This document shows positions 44,173 to 56,172 of a stretch of DNA of 64,000 nt, in pieces (positions within the stretch are counted from its first letter, which is position 1; each line of letters opens with the position of its first letter). The notes under the pieces were generated by a model. That model made no database searches. It was not told where the DNA came from and saw only the letters and a program-made list of their open reading frames with translations. The position numbers and the translations under genes were made by a program. The stretch covers positions 310,001-374,000 of the forward strand of contig JAHLMK010000016.1 of the NCBI GenBank assembly GCA_019915135.1, in the 5' to 3' direction. The DNA comes from Strobilurus pachycystidiatus. Lineage: Eukaryota; Basidiomycota; Agaricomycetes; Agaricales; Physalacriaceae.

Positions 44173-46537
44173 TCAATCATGACTCGTCACACTCCAATCC
44201 GCCAGAGCGACGCTATTCGGCGTAACAAGATCCACACCATCCCACTGCGGGTTGAACAACACCTGGAGGTCAATCGTCCCGGCGTCCAGCTTGATCATCA
44301 ACGTCGTGATGCCAGGGTTCGCCTGGTCGATGCTCGTGCCCGTGCTCGGCTCGCTGCTGAACGAAGCGCCATCCGGCGACAGGATCTTCACCTCGAGCTT
44401 CTTGCCGTCTCTCGTCAGCGTTGCAGTGCTCCCGCTCGTCGATACAGTAGCGTTGGTGTGCATCTGCCACTGCACGCTCTGGTCCGAATCGACTTCGTCC
44501 TGGATGAGAACTTGTCTGCGGTTGTTGATGGTGCGTAGACCGCGCTTCACACTCGAACTGGACGGATGTCAGAAAGGGCGAAGCGAAAATGAAGGAAAGG
44601 GAACATACACTCCGTAAGCGCTGGTCATATCCACGACCCAGAAAGCGGAACCCTTCCAGGCCATAACCGTGCTCGATCCCTGCTTCTCACCCGAAGTCCC
44701 ACTGTTCAAGATCTCGGGCTTCGCAGTGACGAGCTGATTCGCACCGCCAATCAGCAGAGTATTCTGTCCCTCAGTGCCCTTGCGGTAATACGTCCACCTG
44801 GTCGCATTCTGCTCATCCGAGCTGAAGTAGTTGGGGCTTAGGTAGTCGCCGTTACCAAACTCTCCCGCCCAACGCGTGCCCATGGCGTCGAGAACGAAGT
44901 CACCAACGTCGAGATCGTTGTGCGTCTGGTGCCCCTGGTTCTCGCCGGCCTTCATGGCAACGTAGAGTGCGTTCTGATCTGTCCATGAAGACCGCATGGA
45001 CACCCATTGATCTAGCTCGTCGTTGAAGAACCCATCAACCTCTTTGCCCTCCCAGAACGCACCACTGAGCCCAGGGTTGTACCAGAACATAGCCCATGGC
45101 TCGGCGGCGTCCCACCGATCACGTTGGTAGAGAGGGTATTCGGGGATGTCGTAGTAGTCGCCATAGAACATCATGGAGTTGGCGGTGGAGGAGAATTTGT
45201 TCGGGCCAGAGTCACCGAATTCGAACATGGAGGTCGCTCCGTAGACGTACATGTGGAATTCACCGGTCTTGTAAAAGTCGGAGTTGACGGTCATGAGGTC
45301 GTAGTCGGAACCGGTGGCGGTGAGAAGGGCGCTGGCCATCTCGGCGTGACCAGTGGTACCGAAGTACCAATAGTTTGGTGTCTCTTTCCAGGTGCCATCG
45401 GTGCTGACCGCTTGTGCGCAGTTCTCTTTGGCGTTATCGATGGTGAGACCGAGGAGAGTGGAAGCATAGCCGGCGTCGTCCTCATCAACGATAGCGAGAG
45501 AAGCGAGGGTCAGACCGGCGTTGCAAACGCAGTTCCAGTTGCCCTGGGTGTTGGTGCGCCACCACCCATACGAGGCGCCGTTGTAGGCGGCCACACCGAG
45601 CGATAGGGCGTTGGTGTTGACAGCATCGCGTATGGCGGCTTTCTGATCGTCGGACCATATGTCGTGAAGCCAATCATAGGCGATACCGAAGGCAGAGGCC
45701 ATTTCGGCGGTGTCTAAGAAATGACCGCTGTTCCATCTGTCCGTCGAGGGATAATCAGTACCATTGGCGGCGTTCTGAGGAATGTCATCATGGTTTGAAC
45801 TTGAAAAGATTGTGAGATCATACCTGCAGCTCAAGCCATACCCGGTCGACGTAAGAGGTGTCGGTAGTCACACGGTACGCATAACTAAGGGCCTTCACCC
45901 GCTCCTTGACCTCGCGGGAGATATCGAGGATACCCGAATCGCCGTCCAAGTTGTATTTTGTGGCATCCTGGCTCTTGAGAGATGTGGCATAGGCGATGAT
46001 AGTGTCATTCCAGCTGGACATGTATGGGTCCTGTTTGATCTTGTCGGAGAGCGCATCCCACTTGTATTTGGGCGCAATGAGGCGAGGACGGTCAGGGCGG
46101 AAGGTGGTGGGGTTGGGGGAGGAGGCAGTGAACGTGTCGGTCGGCCAGGCTAGTCCGGAGAGGACGGTAGGCTCGACAAAGGCGGCGGTATTGGTGGTAC
46201 TGGGGTAGATTGGAATGGAGAACTCGGTGGCGGTGGATGTAGCAAAGAGGCCGATATCGTTCTTGACGGAGGCAACCGATGACGGGTTACTGCTGCCTGT
46301 GTGCCCGCCACTGTCGCTGTTGTCTGCTGACGAAGACGACGACGAGGAACTGTCGTTGTTTTTGTTTGCCGCCCGTGATCCGAGCACGCCCCCAAGGACG
46401 GCGCCTACGACAACGATGACAGCGACTGGGATGCCAAACTTGATCCAGTTGCTGGTTTTCTTGCCCCTGGCGGCGTGGTTGCCGTTGATGAAGCCCTCGC
46501 CCGCCTCGTCGCCGTGCACGGCGTTGTAGTTGACCAT
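44173..46537 (-). CDS. membrane-anchored heparinase II/III-like polysaccharide lyase
   Basis: Exons 46537-45824, 45774-44609 and 44557-44173 join to 754 codons. The N-terminus is short and cytosolic (MVNYNAVHGDEAG), then a single hydrophobic helix at about residues 32-54 flanked by KK, then a Ser-rich stalk: a type II anchor rather than a cleaved signal. An alpha-helical toroid-type domain follows (WLHDIWSDDQKAAIRD, TQGNWNCVCNAGLTLAS, WYFGTTGHAEMASALL), then the beta-rich heparinase domain with GHQTHNDLDVGDFVLDAMG and GTRWAGEFGNGDY, which contains the His-Asn/His-Asp pattern usual in this superfamily. It probably cleaves uronic-acid-containing polysaccharides by beta-elimination at the cell surface; the exact substrate cannot be told. 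The length is usual for fungal members. Confidence 0.9.
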
Positions 46538-48325
46538 GTCGTGGTCGTCGTTAGAAAAGAAAAGGGCGATGAAGGAAGGGTGAAAGGTGCGAAGGAGGGT
46601 CAGAAAACGCCGCTGGCGCTTTGCTATTAAATGCTGGTTGTGGTGAAACAGATGTGACAATTTTACACGGGCTCAGCTCACCGTGGGAATCGATGGCTGT
46701 GCGTCATGCCGCCTGCGCCGCCGACTCCAGGCTGTTCGGGACGATGCCCAGAAGTGCGCACAAACCGCCCTGATGATGAAGATCTTGCAAAAAGACAAGT
46801 GCTGCGCTGCAAATCCTTCGCGCCCTGCTACGCGTCGCGCCTTTCTAAAAATAACCGTTTAAAGCCAAGTCCCGGGACTCTCGGCACATAGCACTGGCAG
46901 GAGCTATGTAATTGTAATCTTCGGCAGCTCGAGACGTCTGGCCTGTCTCACTGAACAGAGTCGTTGACGGTAAACAAGTCAGGGATTCAGGGTACAACAC
47001 GAGAAAGCTTTCGTAGCCCAACACACTCTTAAATAAAGCCCTCGATTTGAGGGGATATAGAATGCGTGGTAGCAGAACTGATATGCCATACGAAGCGCAT
47101 ATGTGGCGCATAACGATCCTCTGCCTATCAGAGTTCTAGCTCAGGGGATAGACTCATCTGGGGCAACAGATACGCACTGATCAAGATCTCCTGTCGATTT
47201 CCGCGCAGGGAGCATGGACAACGTGGCAAAGTCGTTTGTTAAGGCTGAGTTAACTCAGGAGCCGAGCTCAAGCGAGACACGAAGAGTTTCCCGGGACAAG
47301 TTTGTACGTACGCCCAAGAGTCGCCAGAGTGCACCTGCGCGGCCAACTTGTGACTTCCTTTCTTATCAGAGCCAACGCTGGCGTTTCGTCGTCAGTTCCC
47401 TTCAATGTACAGATTGAAACTACTCGTGCATTCCATTCCAAGACTAAGAAGTAAACAATGAGATTAAAATAGACGAATGCATGTAAGGCACCTCGTAAGG
47501 CCGACATTCCTCTAGCACGAACGCGACCGAAATAAATGCCTCCGAAAACAAGAGTTGCTCTCCCCAACGTTAGCAACTCCGCGTCCGATAGGAAGTGTCG
47601 GACGCAGAGTGAATAATATGGGTGGTGATAACACACAGTACGAGTGGACAGACGGAGAAAGGAAATCACGAGAACACAAAGAAGGAAAGCAAATTACTGG
47701 ATTTGATTGAGTAGGATGCAAGGACGTGTAAGCAGTAGTGGCGGAGAAAAGTATTATTGCGCAAGCGGGAATATGATATTTAACACGACAGTTTAGGGCC
47801 GGCTCGGGTACGTCCCTGACCGGTCACCGAGCTACTCAAACCTGACTTGGACCAGACTTGGACCGAGCTCTGTTAGCACTACTTCCTTGCTTGGCACCTG
47901 CTCCCCCCATGCGGCTTCTAGATTCACTACCGACCGAATATGAGAAGGCACGCTGTTGATATATTGTCGACTTGTCTCACAACATAGGGTTCGGTTACAG
48001 GACTAGCTTCTTTCATGGACTTTGATCTTACTCGAATCAGAACGCAAACCTCCGAGTCTTGCTGTCATTCCGCGATCCCAAAAGGGTCCTAGTGAACTGC
48101 CCCTGTCTAGAGATCGTCTATCGCACCTTAGAGTTGAACACCCTCATCCTGTGCCCTAGAGATCTTCATGTTTCTGCGCCCATTTCTTTCGACCCTGGGA
48201 CAAAAAGTCGGACTCGGCCGGTCTGAGCGGTCTGCACTGTCACGTCTCAGCGCTCAGCGCTCAGCCCGCAGGCCGGGCGCCCCATGTACAGCTTGTTGAG
48301 CGTTTCAGGAGCTTAGACTAGCGAG
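46538..48325. other. 1.8-kb intergenic region
   Basis: Presumed promoters of the lyase (-) and the small secreted protein (+). A hydrophobic minus-strand frame at 47669-47268 is not supported by other evidence. Confidence 0.4.
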
Positions 48326-48332
48326 TATAAAA
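48326..48332 (+). promoter_or_regulatory. TATA box of the small secreted protein gene
   Basis: TATAAAA in GCGAGTATAAAATCCTCGC. It lies 113 bases before the chosen start and only 26 bases before an upstream in-frame ATG (48352), which argues that the upstream ATG lies at or before the transcript start and is not used. Confidence 0.6.
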
Positions 48333-48438
48333 TCCTCGCTCTCCTCGACTCATGTCCGGCATTCAACTTCTCACCAGACGACTGCAGTTCATAACTTTCA
48401 ACCTTTCACCTTCTTCCAGTCGTCTTCAACTCTTCATC

Positions 48439-48855
48439 ATGTTCTTCTTCAAACTCTCTTCTGCTTCTTTCATCTCTGCCGTTGTAGTCGCCTTGGCTTC
48501 GTCGACTTTGACGTCCGCTGCTCCCCAGTATGTCTCCCAGCCATCGTCAACGCCGCGTACCTATTCTTACACATTTCCAGCGCCGCCCGCGACGATGGAA
48601 CCGGCATGTGCATTACCGCCGGAAACATCGATGGCCAGAATTCCGCCAGTCGTTTCACCTGCGCCGACTTTGGCAAACGCGAGCTGTAAGCTGTTATGTT
48701 ACCCCACTCTTCGCACACGGATTGACGATCGAATTAGCCTCGAAGGCCGCGCCGCACCAGGCTGCGAATCCGGCGACCTCTTGGACGCCTACAACTCTGG
48801 TTTCAATACTGCATTCAACCTGGAGTTCAACAAGATTTTCAATTCGTGCTTCTGA
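48439..48855 (+). CDS. small secreted cysteine-containing protein
   Basis: Exons 48439-48527, 48581-48685 and 48738-48855 join in frame to 103 codons. The start MFFFKLSSASFISAVVV and the stretch to TLTSAAP form a clear signal peptide. The mature part reads DGTGMCITAGNIDGQNSAS, FTCADFGKRELLEGR, GCESGDLLDAYNSGFNTAF and ends FNKIFNSCF, with four Cys that could form two disulphides. No named family is recognised. Size, Cys content and a strong TATA promoter fit a regulated small secreted protein of the effector-like or developmental kind; this is inference. Confidence 0.75.
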   Translation: MFFFKLSSASFISAVVVALASSTLTSAAPQYVSQPSSTPRTYSYTFPAPPATMEPACALPPETSMARIPPVVSPAPTLANASCKLLCYPTLRTRIDDRISLEGRAAPGCESGDLLDAYNSGFNTAFNLEFNKIFNSCF

Positions 48856-48937
48856 GCGAAGGGCTTTATATTGGCGGATAACTACATGTTTGTCCTCAAC
48901 AGTCCCCATGATACAGTAGCTATTGAAACCCGAACTT

Positions 48938-50624
48938 TTATAAATTACCGCTTTGGCCACTCTCATACCTGAGCTGTCTCAACTGCCGGGACACCTCTTC
49001 AGAAAGAAGGCCATTTGTCTCGATCTTCACATCGTCCAATGTGTAGGAGGGAACCTTTTCGACGAAGGACGGGATAGTAGCAACGGAGGCTCGTTGAGTC
49101 GTATCGTCTGACGAGAGTCGATCGGTCTCTACCATCACATTGTTCGATGTGTATTCCAATGACAGGTGTTGGGTCGCTCGTTCTGAGAGAAGGCCCTCTG
49201 ACTCTTCCGTATACGAAGAAGTAACACCCGCCCTTGGTTTGACACCGAACTCGATCGTCGATAACTTTGTTGCTTGCCGTGCCGGGGCTGCGATTACAGC
49301 GCGCACAGGACTTGGACTCGTTAAGACCTCCAGCGACTGGGATGACCAAACTACGATGACAGTGGCCGTCGGTAGTATTGCCTAGAAAGTCAGGATATCG
49401 ATGAGTTCCAGACTGTTGCGACGGAGCAGTCACATCTCATACCGCCAGATAAAGAGAGGCTTGGTAGAATATCAGAGAGCCGAACTCTACAGAACTCGTC
49501 TGAGTAGTATTCAGATCTAGTGTTGTTAGAATGCAAAAGACAAGCTGGAGTTCAAATGATTCGCAGTGTCAGTTATAACGCTGAGAGACAAGACCAGATG
49601 CTAGATTGCACACCTGGATGACCGCCGTGATAGCGCCAGTCTCAATCACGACCAGCAAGACCTTCAAGACTACGCCCCCGGAGTTGAACATCTTCGACGA
49701 TTTGTGATGCCGCCTGGCCTGGTCAGAAAAGGCTCCGAGTCGAATACCTACAGAGGACGGCTCACCATGCTCTGAACGCAATACAGCCCGTTCCCAACAA
49801 ATTCGTAGCAAAGGACATAAACGCGAAGGCAAGCAGAAGTGGACCAGTGAGCAGGGCGAGGTTGTCGGGCAGGCCAGCTCTGTTCTGTTGCAGTGAAAAA
49901 AGAACCGTGCTGTATACTGTGATGACCAGGTAGGTAATGGCGATAACTAAATCGATTGCGGTAAGGAACAGGGTGTGGCAGCCTGGAGCATCGAAGCGTA
50001 CTGACTTATGTCTCCAAATATCCCCACAGCTAGTATTGTCCGAATTGCGACGCTGTCGGGGTACAACGCCCAGGCTCGCCAGATTACGATGCAGTCTGAG
50101 AAGAGAAACTGTATCAGTCAGTACACATGAAGACAAACAGCCGGGGGTCTGGGTCTTACGTTCAAAATCGGCGGACAATCGTCAATAACAAGTGCAGGAA
50201 GATATTGTTGCTCGAATAGAAGCGGGCGCTCTTCGAAGGGAACATCAGAGCGAAGTATGAAACCATCGATTTGCGAGACGAGGATCACAAGCTCGGTGGC
50301 ACAGCGTGTGGTGGAAGACAGGAACAGAAGTAGTAGTGCAACGAGAAGGAACTTGACGGCTCTCGTCTTGGGAGTGCGTGTTCTGGGAAGACGTCAGTAG
50401 CATTCCAGCGAGTGAATACCAAACGTACATTGCCATTGCCATACAGACCAGGAAGACCACAAAGTACGCTCCTGAAGGAGGAAGTACATTATAGATCACG
50501 ATCACGAGCTTCCTAGCAAGTACTACGTACCGTAGAGGATCAATCCTGTACCGACCATGCATGCGTTCATGCGCAGTGTCTTCCCCATCCGTGTCAGAAA
50601 GGCGCTTTCCTCGCCAGACATCAT
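48938..50624 (-). CDS. multi-TM (seven-TM type) basidiomycete membrane protein
   Basis: Minus-strand exons in order are MMSGEESAFLTRMGKTL to VGTGLILYG, AYFVVFLVCMAMAMY, KFLLVALLLLFLSSTTRC with TELVILVSQIDGFILRS, then VIWRAWALYPDSVAIRTIL, IDLVIAITYLVITVYSTV with ALLTGPLLLAFAFMSF and NLLGTGCIAFRAW, VLKVLLVVIETGAITAV, and a final exon with TATVIVVWSSQSLEVL plus a long polar tail ending QSGNL. It is the paralogue of 20024-21475 and appears more intact. Helix count about seven, Ser/Thr/Glu-rich tail about 120 residues. The function is unknown. The start was chosen by alignment of the MS.E.. N-termini. Confidence 0.78.
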
Positions 50625-52264
50625 ATCGAGAATCTGTGAATGAGGAGTACAAGTGAAGATAGTTGGCAAGAGCGCCGCAAAAGCTCGTTTCAAGGGCTGG
50701 GGAGCGAGGTAATCACCTGTCATCCTCGTCCACTACATCAGATGGGAGGAAGGTACAGCAAGTTCGCCGTACCCATGAAGTCCACTGAGCACATGGAATT
50801 CACACATTTGAACAGCATTCATGACGGTTAAGAAAACAAAGGGATTGCCGATCAAGTTCGAGTCGCAGAGTGTCGTCATGGCGATCCTTCGTAATCAAGC
50901 GCTGCTTGTCCATCAGTAACATGGCGAGATCTTCTACTCAGTTGTCGTCTCAATACCTGAAGAGAACTGGGACGTGCGGAAGCTGTCGGGTCACTATGAC
51001 TGGAAAGGAACTTGAAGGTGGCATCGGAAAGAAAAAGAAAGGCTTCATTATGTAATCCTGATCGCGGCAAGGGCCGGCGGCAGAGCGCAGGTTCCCGACA
51101 ACCCAATGTCAACCATTACACATATTACACCCTCGGACCTTTTGCAACGACTGTGCTGTAGATTCCGATGGCAATGGCATCAGTGGCATTTACAAAAACT
51201 TTTCTGCTAGGCTCGATGGCTCCAGGTGTATCTCGAGTTCGTGGTCTGCATCCAAGTCAATGCCAGTGATTCAAGTTGCTGGCCCAACCTGGCGCGGATC
51301 CTCATTCAACTCTTCAACGGTCGACGAGACTTTTCGTTGCCTATGGATCGTCGCTGGAACAGACCGTCGTTGCCTCGAGACCAAGACTGGTCCTTCATCG
51401 GACCTCTGGCTTTATAAACTCGAGAATCTCTAGACTTCCAATGCCTTGTTTTTGACTCACCCCCCACCTCCACCCCCGCCCCGCGCCCGCCCTCATTGCG
51501 CTCCACCGTTGGCTGCTCCTCTTTGCTGAGGAAACATCGCGTGCATCCGATCCAGCTCATTCGAGTTGTAACATCTTAATGTGCCACGAAAGCCAACGGC
51601 GGAATGCGCTCTGCTACTGTCGCCTCCATGCTCGCGCTCCCACTCGGGGTCAGCTCCTCACCGCATATCTCTCTCCTCACTCGAGTATATCCTCCCCCAG
51701 CCCATATCCATCACGGTCACCGAGCCCTTCCGTGCCGCAGCCCGCTTCTTTCTTCCACGGCCGTAATTTGCGGTAGATCGCGTGTTTGGTTTGGAAGGTT
51801 GTTTTGGATTCAGGCTTGGGATGCTCTGTGCCCGGTGGTCGGTTGGTGTTATTGGTGTGAGCGTGGCCCGTGCATTGCGAGAAAGTCGAGAGCATCGCGC
51901 GTAATGTCGCGCGGGCTCATCGTTGGGCGGTTGTGGCGGGGGTACAATTTGTTCTTCTTCTGTAGTCTTCGCTCAAGTTACACCTTTCCTCTGGCGTTGA
52001 TCTTTTGGGAATCTGGACTCTGGACTCATCTTTTGTAGCAGTACTCGTTCTTCAAGTAATCTGGACTCTGGGCTCATCTTTTGTAGCAATAGTTCTTCAT
52101 GTCCTATACCCTCACGTTTCACGGTTCTACTCTACTGTCAATTGTACATTGAAATGCCCTTCAGAGGCCAGGCTGCAGAAAGGCATCGACGAGAGACCCT
52201 TGGGACCAGGTCACGGTAACGTATTTTGAGGACATCACGTGAGATCATGCTGTCGATCAGAGGG
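50625..52264. other. 1.6-kb intergenic region with a short tandem repeat
   Basis: No gene seen. At 52010-52056 and 52058-52102 a unit beginning AATCTGGACTCTGG.CTCAT and continuing CTTTTGTAGCA is repeated in tandem (about 48-base period). The region carries the promoter of the family U copy C gene. Confidence 0.5.
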
Positions 52265-52270
52265 TATAAA
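52265..52270 (+). promoter_or_regulatory. TATA box of family U copy C
   Basis: TATAAA in GAGGGTATAAAACCCGGG, 78 bases before the ATG at 52343. It rules out the upstream in-frame ATG at 52226 as a translation start. Confidence 0.6.
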
Positions 52271-52342
52271 ACCCGGGCCCCACATGATGTGGCGCATTAT
52301 ATCTCTCTCTATCACTCCATCACCAACTTCCCCGAGTCAGAC

Positions 52343-53991
52343 ATGCCAGTCAGTAAAGATAACTTCTACTGGCTTCGGGCCTTCTCTCTCACTCATGTTC
52401 CTCGTGACGTGTTTGTCTTTACCAGTGAGTAGTTCTACAACCGCTGGGCCGCAATGTACATTTTGATCACTCGCCAGATGATTCTGGACCTTGCTTTGAT
52501 GATTACCCAGCAGTTTCCCCTGACGGTTCTCTGCTTGTGGATCGAACAGGTCATTTTGTCAACGACCAGAAGTCTTTGTTGCACGTCGTACGCAATATGC
52601 AAGAGTTCTTTATTTTTGGGCCTCCTATACCCAGAGTCATGGAGAGCCTATGGGAGGAGCCCGAGGTGGTAGACTCTTTTGTGGATCAGATTCAGATCGC
52701 CGTACGTGTCCGGTTTCGTTCATAGATTCATAGGCTTCATTAGTGCCTGGTGCTCATTATATTCAAAGGAGATCTTGCTCAAAGATATCACTCTGGATGA
52801 TGGGGTATCTCGAGCGAGATTGGACCTCATCACAAATGCAAATGGAACGAATCGCTTGATCAAGAAAGACTTCAAGATGCTTCCGGTTCCATTCATCCCT
52901 GGGATGCCCAGGATACACGAGCGACGACTCCAGAGCAGCCATTGGCGACTGGCAGTGCTCACGAAGTGTGCACGGCTGGATGGAATTACCGATGTAGAGG
53001 TGATATACGCATGGGATTACAGCACATCGGAGAAGCTGTGGTGGGCCGTCAAAGCCACACAAGCACTGCTGCCTTTGGATCTCATCGCTCCTCTCATAGG
53101 ATGCCTTACAGACGACGAAAACCGCATGATTGGTCTCGTCTTTGAGATAGAACCTGGACGTCGCCAGCTGAGCGGCTCTGACGGTGCTTTAGTGGGTTCT
53201 TGCTTGTTTGGGAGATACATATGTTCACTCTGACCTCGTACTACCAGATCCTTGCTGCCTTCGACACACTCGAAAGGAGCGGAATTTATCTATATCCCAA
53301 TCCTCCGGGGGAAAGCATCCATCCTGGATGCAGACTCTTCCACCCTGACGGAGTGGTCGTCGCGCAAAACAAAATTCGATTTGTCCATGAGATGCTCTTC
53401 TCTTGGTCCGACGCGGCCACATTCGACCCAAGTAATCCTCCCAGGAACGCTGAGATCAGGGAGATATGTCGTCAGCACTGGAAATTGGCAGACGAGGTTA
53501 TTCAGTCTGGATATGAGCTTGATGCAGATGTCTGGCCCAATCCGCTCTTTGACCTGTGCTTTTACGAAAGCCTGACCGTTATCTTACCACCAGAGTTTCC
53601 GCTGCAGGACCTCCTCACAACGATTATCGGAAAGACAGCGCGCTCGTATGAGCGGGCCAGCGCTGAAAGGCGACGCCAACGTATTGAGGACGCCAAAAAC
53701 CGGCCAAAGCAGGGAAATGACACGCCTTGCGGGAGGAAACGCGTCTCTCGTGGCTTCGGGGCATGGAGCGGAGCACCATCGAGGATGAATTCGGAAATTG
53801 AAAGGGGTTCTGCTGCCAAACTGAGACGCAGTTGTATTAGTATGGAGCCTTGTCCGTCGAAAGGGCGTGCCTCTGGTCGAGGTCTTCTCGAGAAGTGCTT
53901 CGGGGAGTGGCAGGAGCCGAGCTACGCTTGGATTGAAGAGAAGACAGAGGAAACATGCACCCACGCGCTGTCAGCTGCCGACGTGCTCTAA
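52343..53991 (+). CDS. uncharacterised 490-aa protein, family U, copy C
   Basis: Exons 52343-52424, 52478-52701, 52769-53191 and 53248-53991 join to 490 codons. The first exon is exactly 82 bases as in copies A and B, and all three introns are at homologous places. Conserved blocks are VPRDVFVFT, FIFGPP, VEVIYAWDYSTSEKLW, LIGCLTDDENRMIGLVF, RRQLSGSDG, KIRFVHEMLFSW, FDLCFYESLTVILPPEFP, SYERASAERRRQRI and YAWIEE near the end. It is much more diverged than A and B are from each other, so it is an older paralogue. It has no MLKL-like neighbour. No domain is recognised. Confidence 0.85.
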
Positions 53992-54930
53992 ACACACGTT
54001 CAGATGGAGGGCATCACGACCAGCTAGGCAATCGACAACAGAGGGCAGAGTTACTACTAGGCCGAATTGTACATGCATTTTATTTCATCTAATTCGGGTC
54101 ATTACAGCGTTGAAAGTCTCCTCTATCCTGGAGCGCAATTAGTGACGTACCAGTTTTATCAACCCAATCATACGGTAATATTGACCCAACGGTTACAAAG
54201 GGTTACAAGCACAATCGGTGGACAAGCGCGATTTCGGAAAGAGAGATCGAGTCAAGACAAGTCACCGATAGTCTGTCTGACTCGATAAAGGTATCGTGGG
54301 CTGTCTTGAGCATTGAAGAGAGCGGAAAAAGCTTTATCAGACTACAAGTGAGATAGTAGTCATGCGAGGCGCAACTATGGAGTCGTTCTGCTCATGAAAA
54401 GGAGTCCGCCGGCACAACCCGGCAGAGGACGACGACTATGATCCGTGTTGCCCGAAGTCCGTCCTATCCGACCTTGGCAACGGCAACGACGATCCTAGTC
54501 AACACGTACCGAAGAATTTCCTTCCCTTCCTTCTTCCCCGTGTAGAGTCACGCTCAGAGTCTGGATCTGAGTAGGTGGTATGTATCTGGGTACTACGATG
54601 TGCTACAGAAGACTCCAATTCCGAAGGCCTGCGATAGCAAACCCTCCACTACTACTCATTGACCTACAGTACAATCCCAAAGTGTAGGTTCGCCCCGGAC
54701 CCAATTATCATCGGAGTCAATGAGACGGTAACTCGATCGTCTGATCTATGATTCTATCTGCTCCGGATACAAAAGGCTTGTGCGTGTGCGTCTTCTTCTC
54801 CCAGCCTTCTGCTCTCCTTCCTCTTCTCCACCTCATTTCCCCACTTTTCTTCTGGCCTGGCTGCCTCTTTCATTCCTGAATCCTCCATCGCCTCACGCAT
54901 CCCATTCCTTCGTCCCATCTTCATATCAAC
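53992..54930. other. intergenic, nothing recognised
   Basis: 3' flank of family U copy C and the pyrimidine-rich promoter/leader (CTTCT-rich from 54790) of the next gene. Confidence 0.5.
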
Positions 54931-56172
54931 ATGGTTTCAAAATTCATTCTCGTCGCGACCATGATCGCCTTCGTCCAAGCGCGGTGAGTTGTCGTGCGGT
55001 GCTTCATTTTCCACAACTCTCATCCTGTATATGCTCCAGCTTCGGCCAGGAGCAGATTCCCGCCGCCGCTGTCGCAAGTGTCAAGGGTGGCCAACCTGGC
55101 CAGGCAGCCACACTCGCAGGAGCCGTCCCCGGTTCCCTTCTTGGTGCTGCTAATCCTTGCGCTAAGCTCCAACTCGCGGATTCCATCATCTCTGAGCTCG
55201 GCACTGGTGCCGACAGCATTGCTGCTGCTATCGGACTCGTCGCCGCGGAGCAGAACTTCAACAACTTTGGTGCGGCTCCCATACCTTAGGTCGCTAACCG
55301 AAGTTTAATCGGTTACCTGCAGCAACTGATAGACCGGCTATTTGTAACGACGCCACTCTTCCCCAGACGGCTGTTCTTCGCGGTATCACACCCTTGGTCG
55401 ACCCAGACGTTACCGATGCCGATATAGCCAATCAGCTCGAAGCGACCTCCAAGGGTACTCCTTTCGACGCAACCGGACTGTCTGTTGCCGACATCCTTGC
55501 CGCTAAAGGATTCACGACCTTCACGACGAAGGACGCCAGTGGAAATGTAGGACTCACTGGTGCTGAGCTCGCAGGTGGATCCTCGGTAGCATCTAGAGCA
55601 GCTGTCTCGACCCGCGCTGTGACCCAGTCAACTATTGCGGGACTTGATTTCGGCTTATGTGAGGGCCAGCTATCTATCTTTGAGAGTCGGGCTGAGATAT
55701 GCGGCAGGTGTCCCTACTGTGGAGTTCCTCGGCGGCTTGGGTGGACGCCCTTCCACTGAATTCACGTTCCAGGTAAACATCTCTCTCGATTTCACTCGAC
55801 CACATTGACCACATATGTTTAGGCAATCGATCCCCTTGTGAGCAAAGGCCAGCAAGAGGCCCTCAACCCGGCCATCATCGTCAACCGGATCTGCGATCAG
55901 CTGAGTACGAGCTGATGTCTGCTTCGCGAGGGGTTGTGCTCATCATCCTACCAGCTAACGTTTGCGAGGCCAACGCAGCCGCGAAAGCCGCCTGCCTCAC
56001 CGCCAAGGCAAACGTCGATTCAACACAGAGGAACGTTCAGACTGCGATCACATTCAACACCGCTCTGGGCTTTGCCGACGCGTTCAGTGCAGCTGATAGC
56101 GTGGCGGGCACCGCGGCCAACAGGCGGCGCGCAATCGAGGGCGTGAAGAAGCGCTCTGTTCGTGTCTACTAG
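54931..56172 (+). CDS. conserved basidiomycete secreted protein, FGQEQIPAAA family
   Basis: Six exons, 54931-54983, 55040-55269, 55323-55658, 55708-55772, 55823-55904 and 55955-56172, join to 327 codons with all phases correct. Signal peptide MVSKFILVATMIAFVQA; the mature chain begins at about RFGQEQIPAAAVASVKGG. Further blocks are AICNDATLPQTAVLRGI, DFGLCVPTVEFLGGLGGR, FQAIDPLVSKGQQEALNP, RICDQLTNVCEANAAA and an alanine-rich helix before KKRSVRVY. The pattern is that of an abundant secreted family conserved across Agaricomycetes that I know only as uncharacterised. Conserved Cys suggest disulphides. A cell-surface or matrix role is inference. Confidence 0.85.

Noticed and set aside
44125..45606. 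Plus-strand frames opposite the polysaccharide lyase
   Set aside because: Antisense shadows of the lyase exons, which carry recognisable family motifs.
47268..47669. 133-codon minus-strand frame with hydrophobic stretch
   Set aside because: No ATG context, promoter or family resemblance; likely chance.
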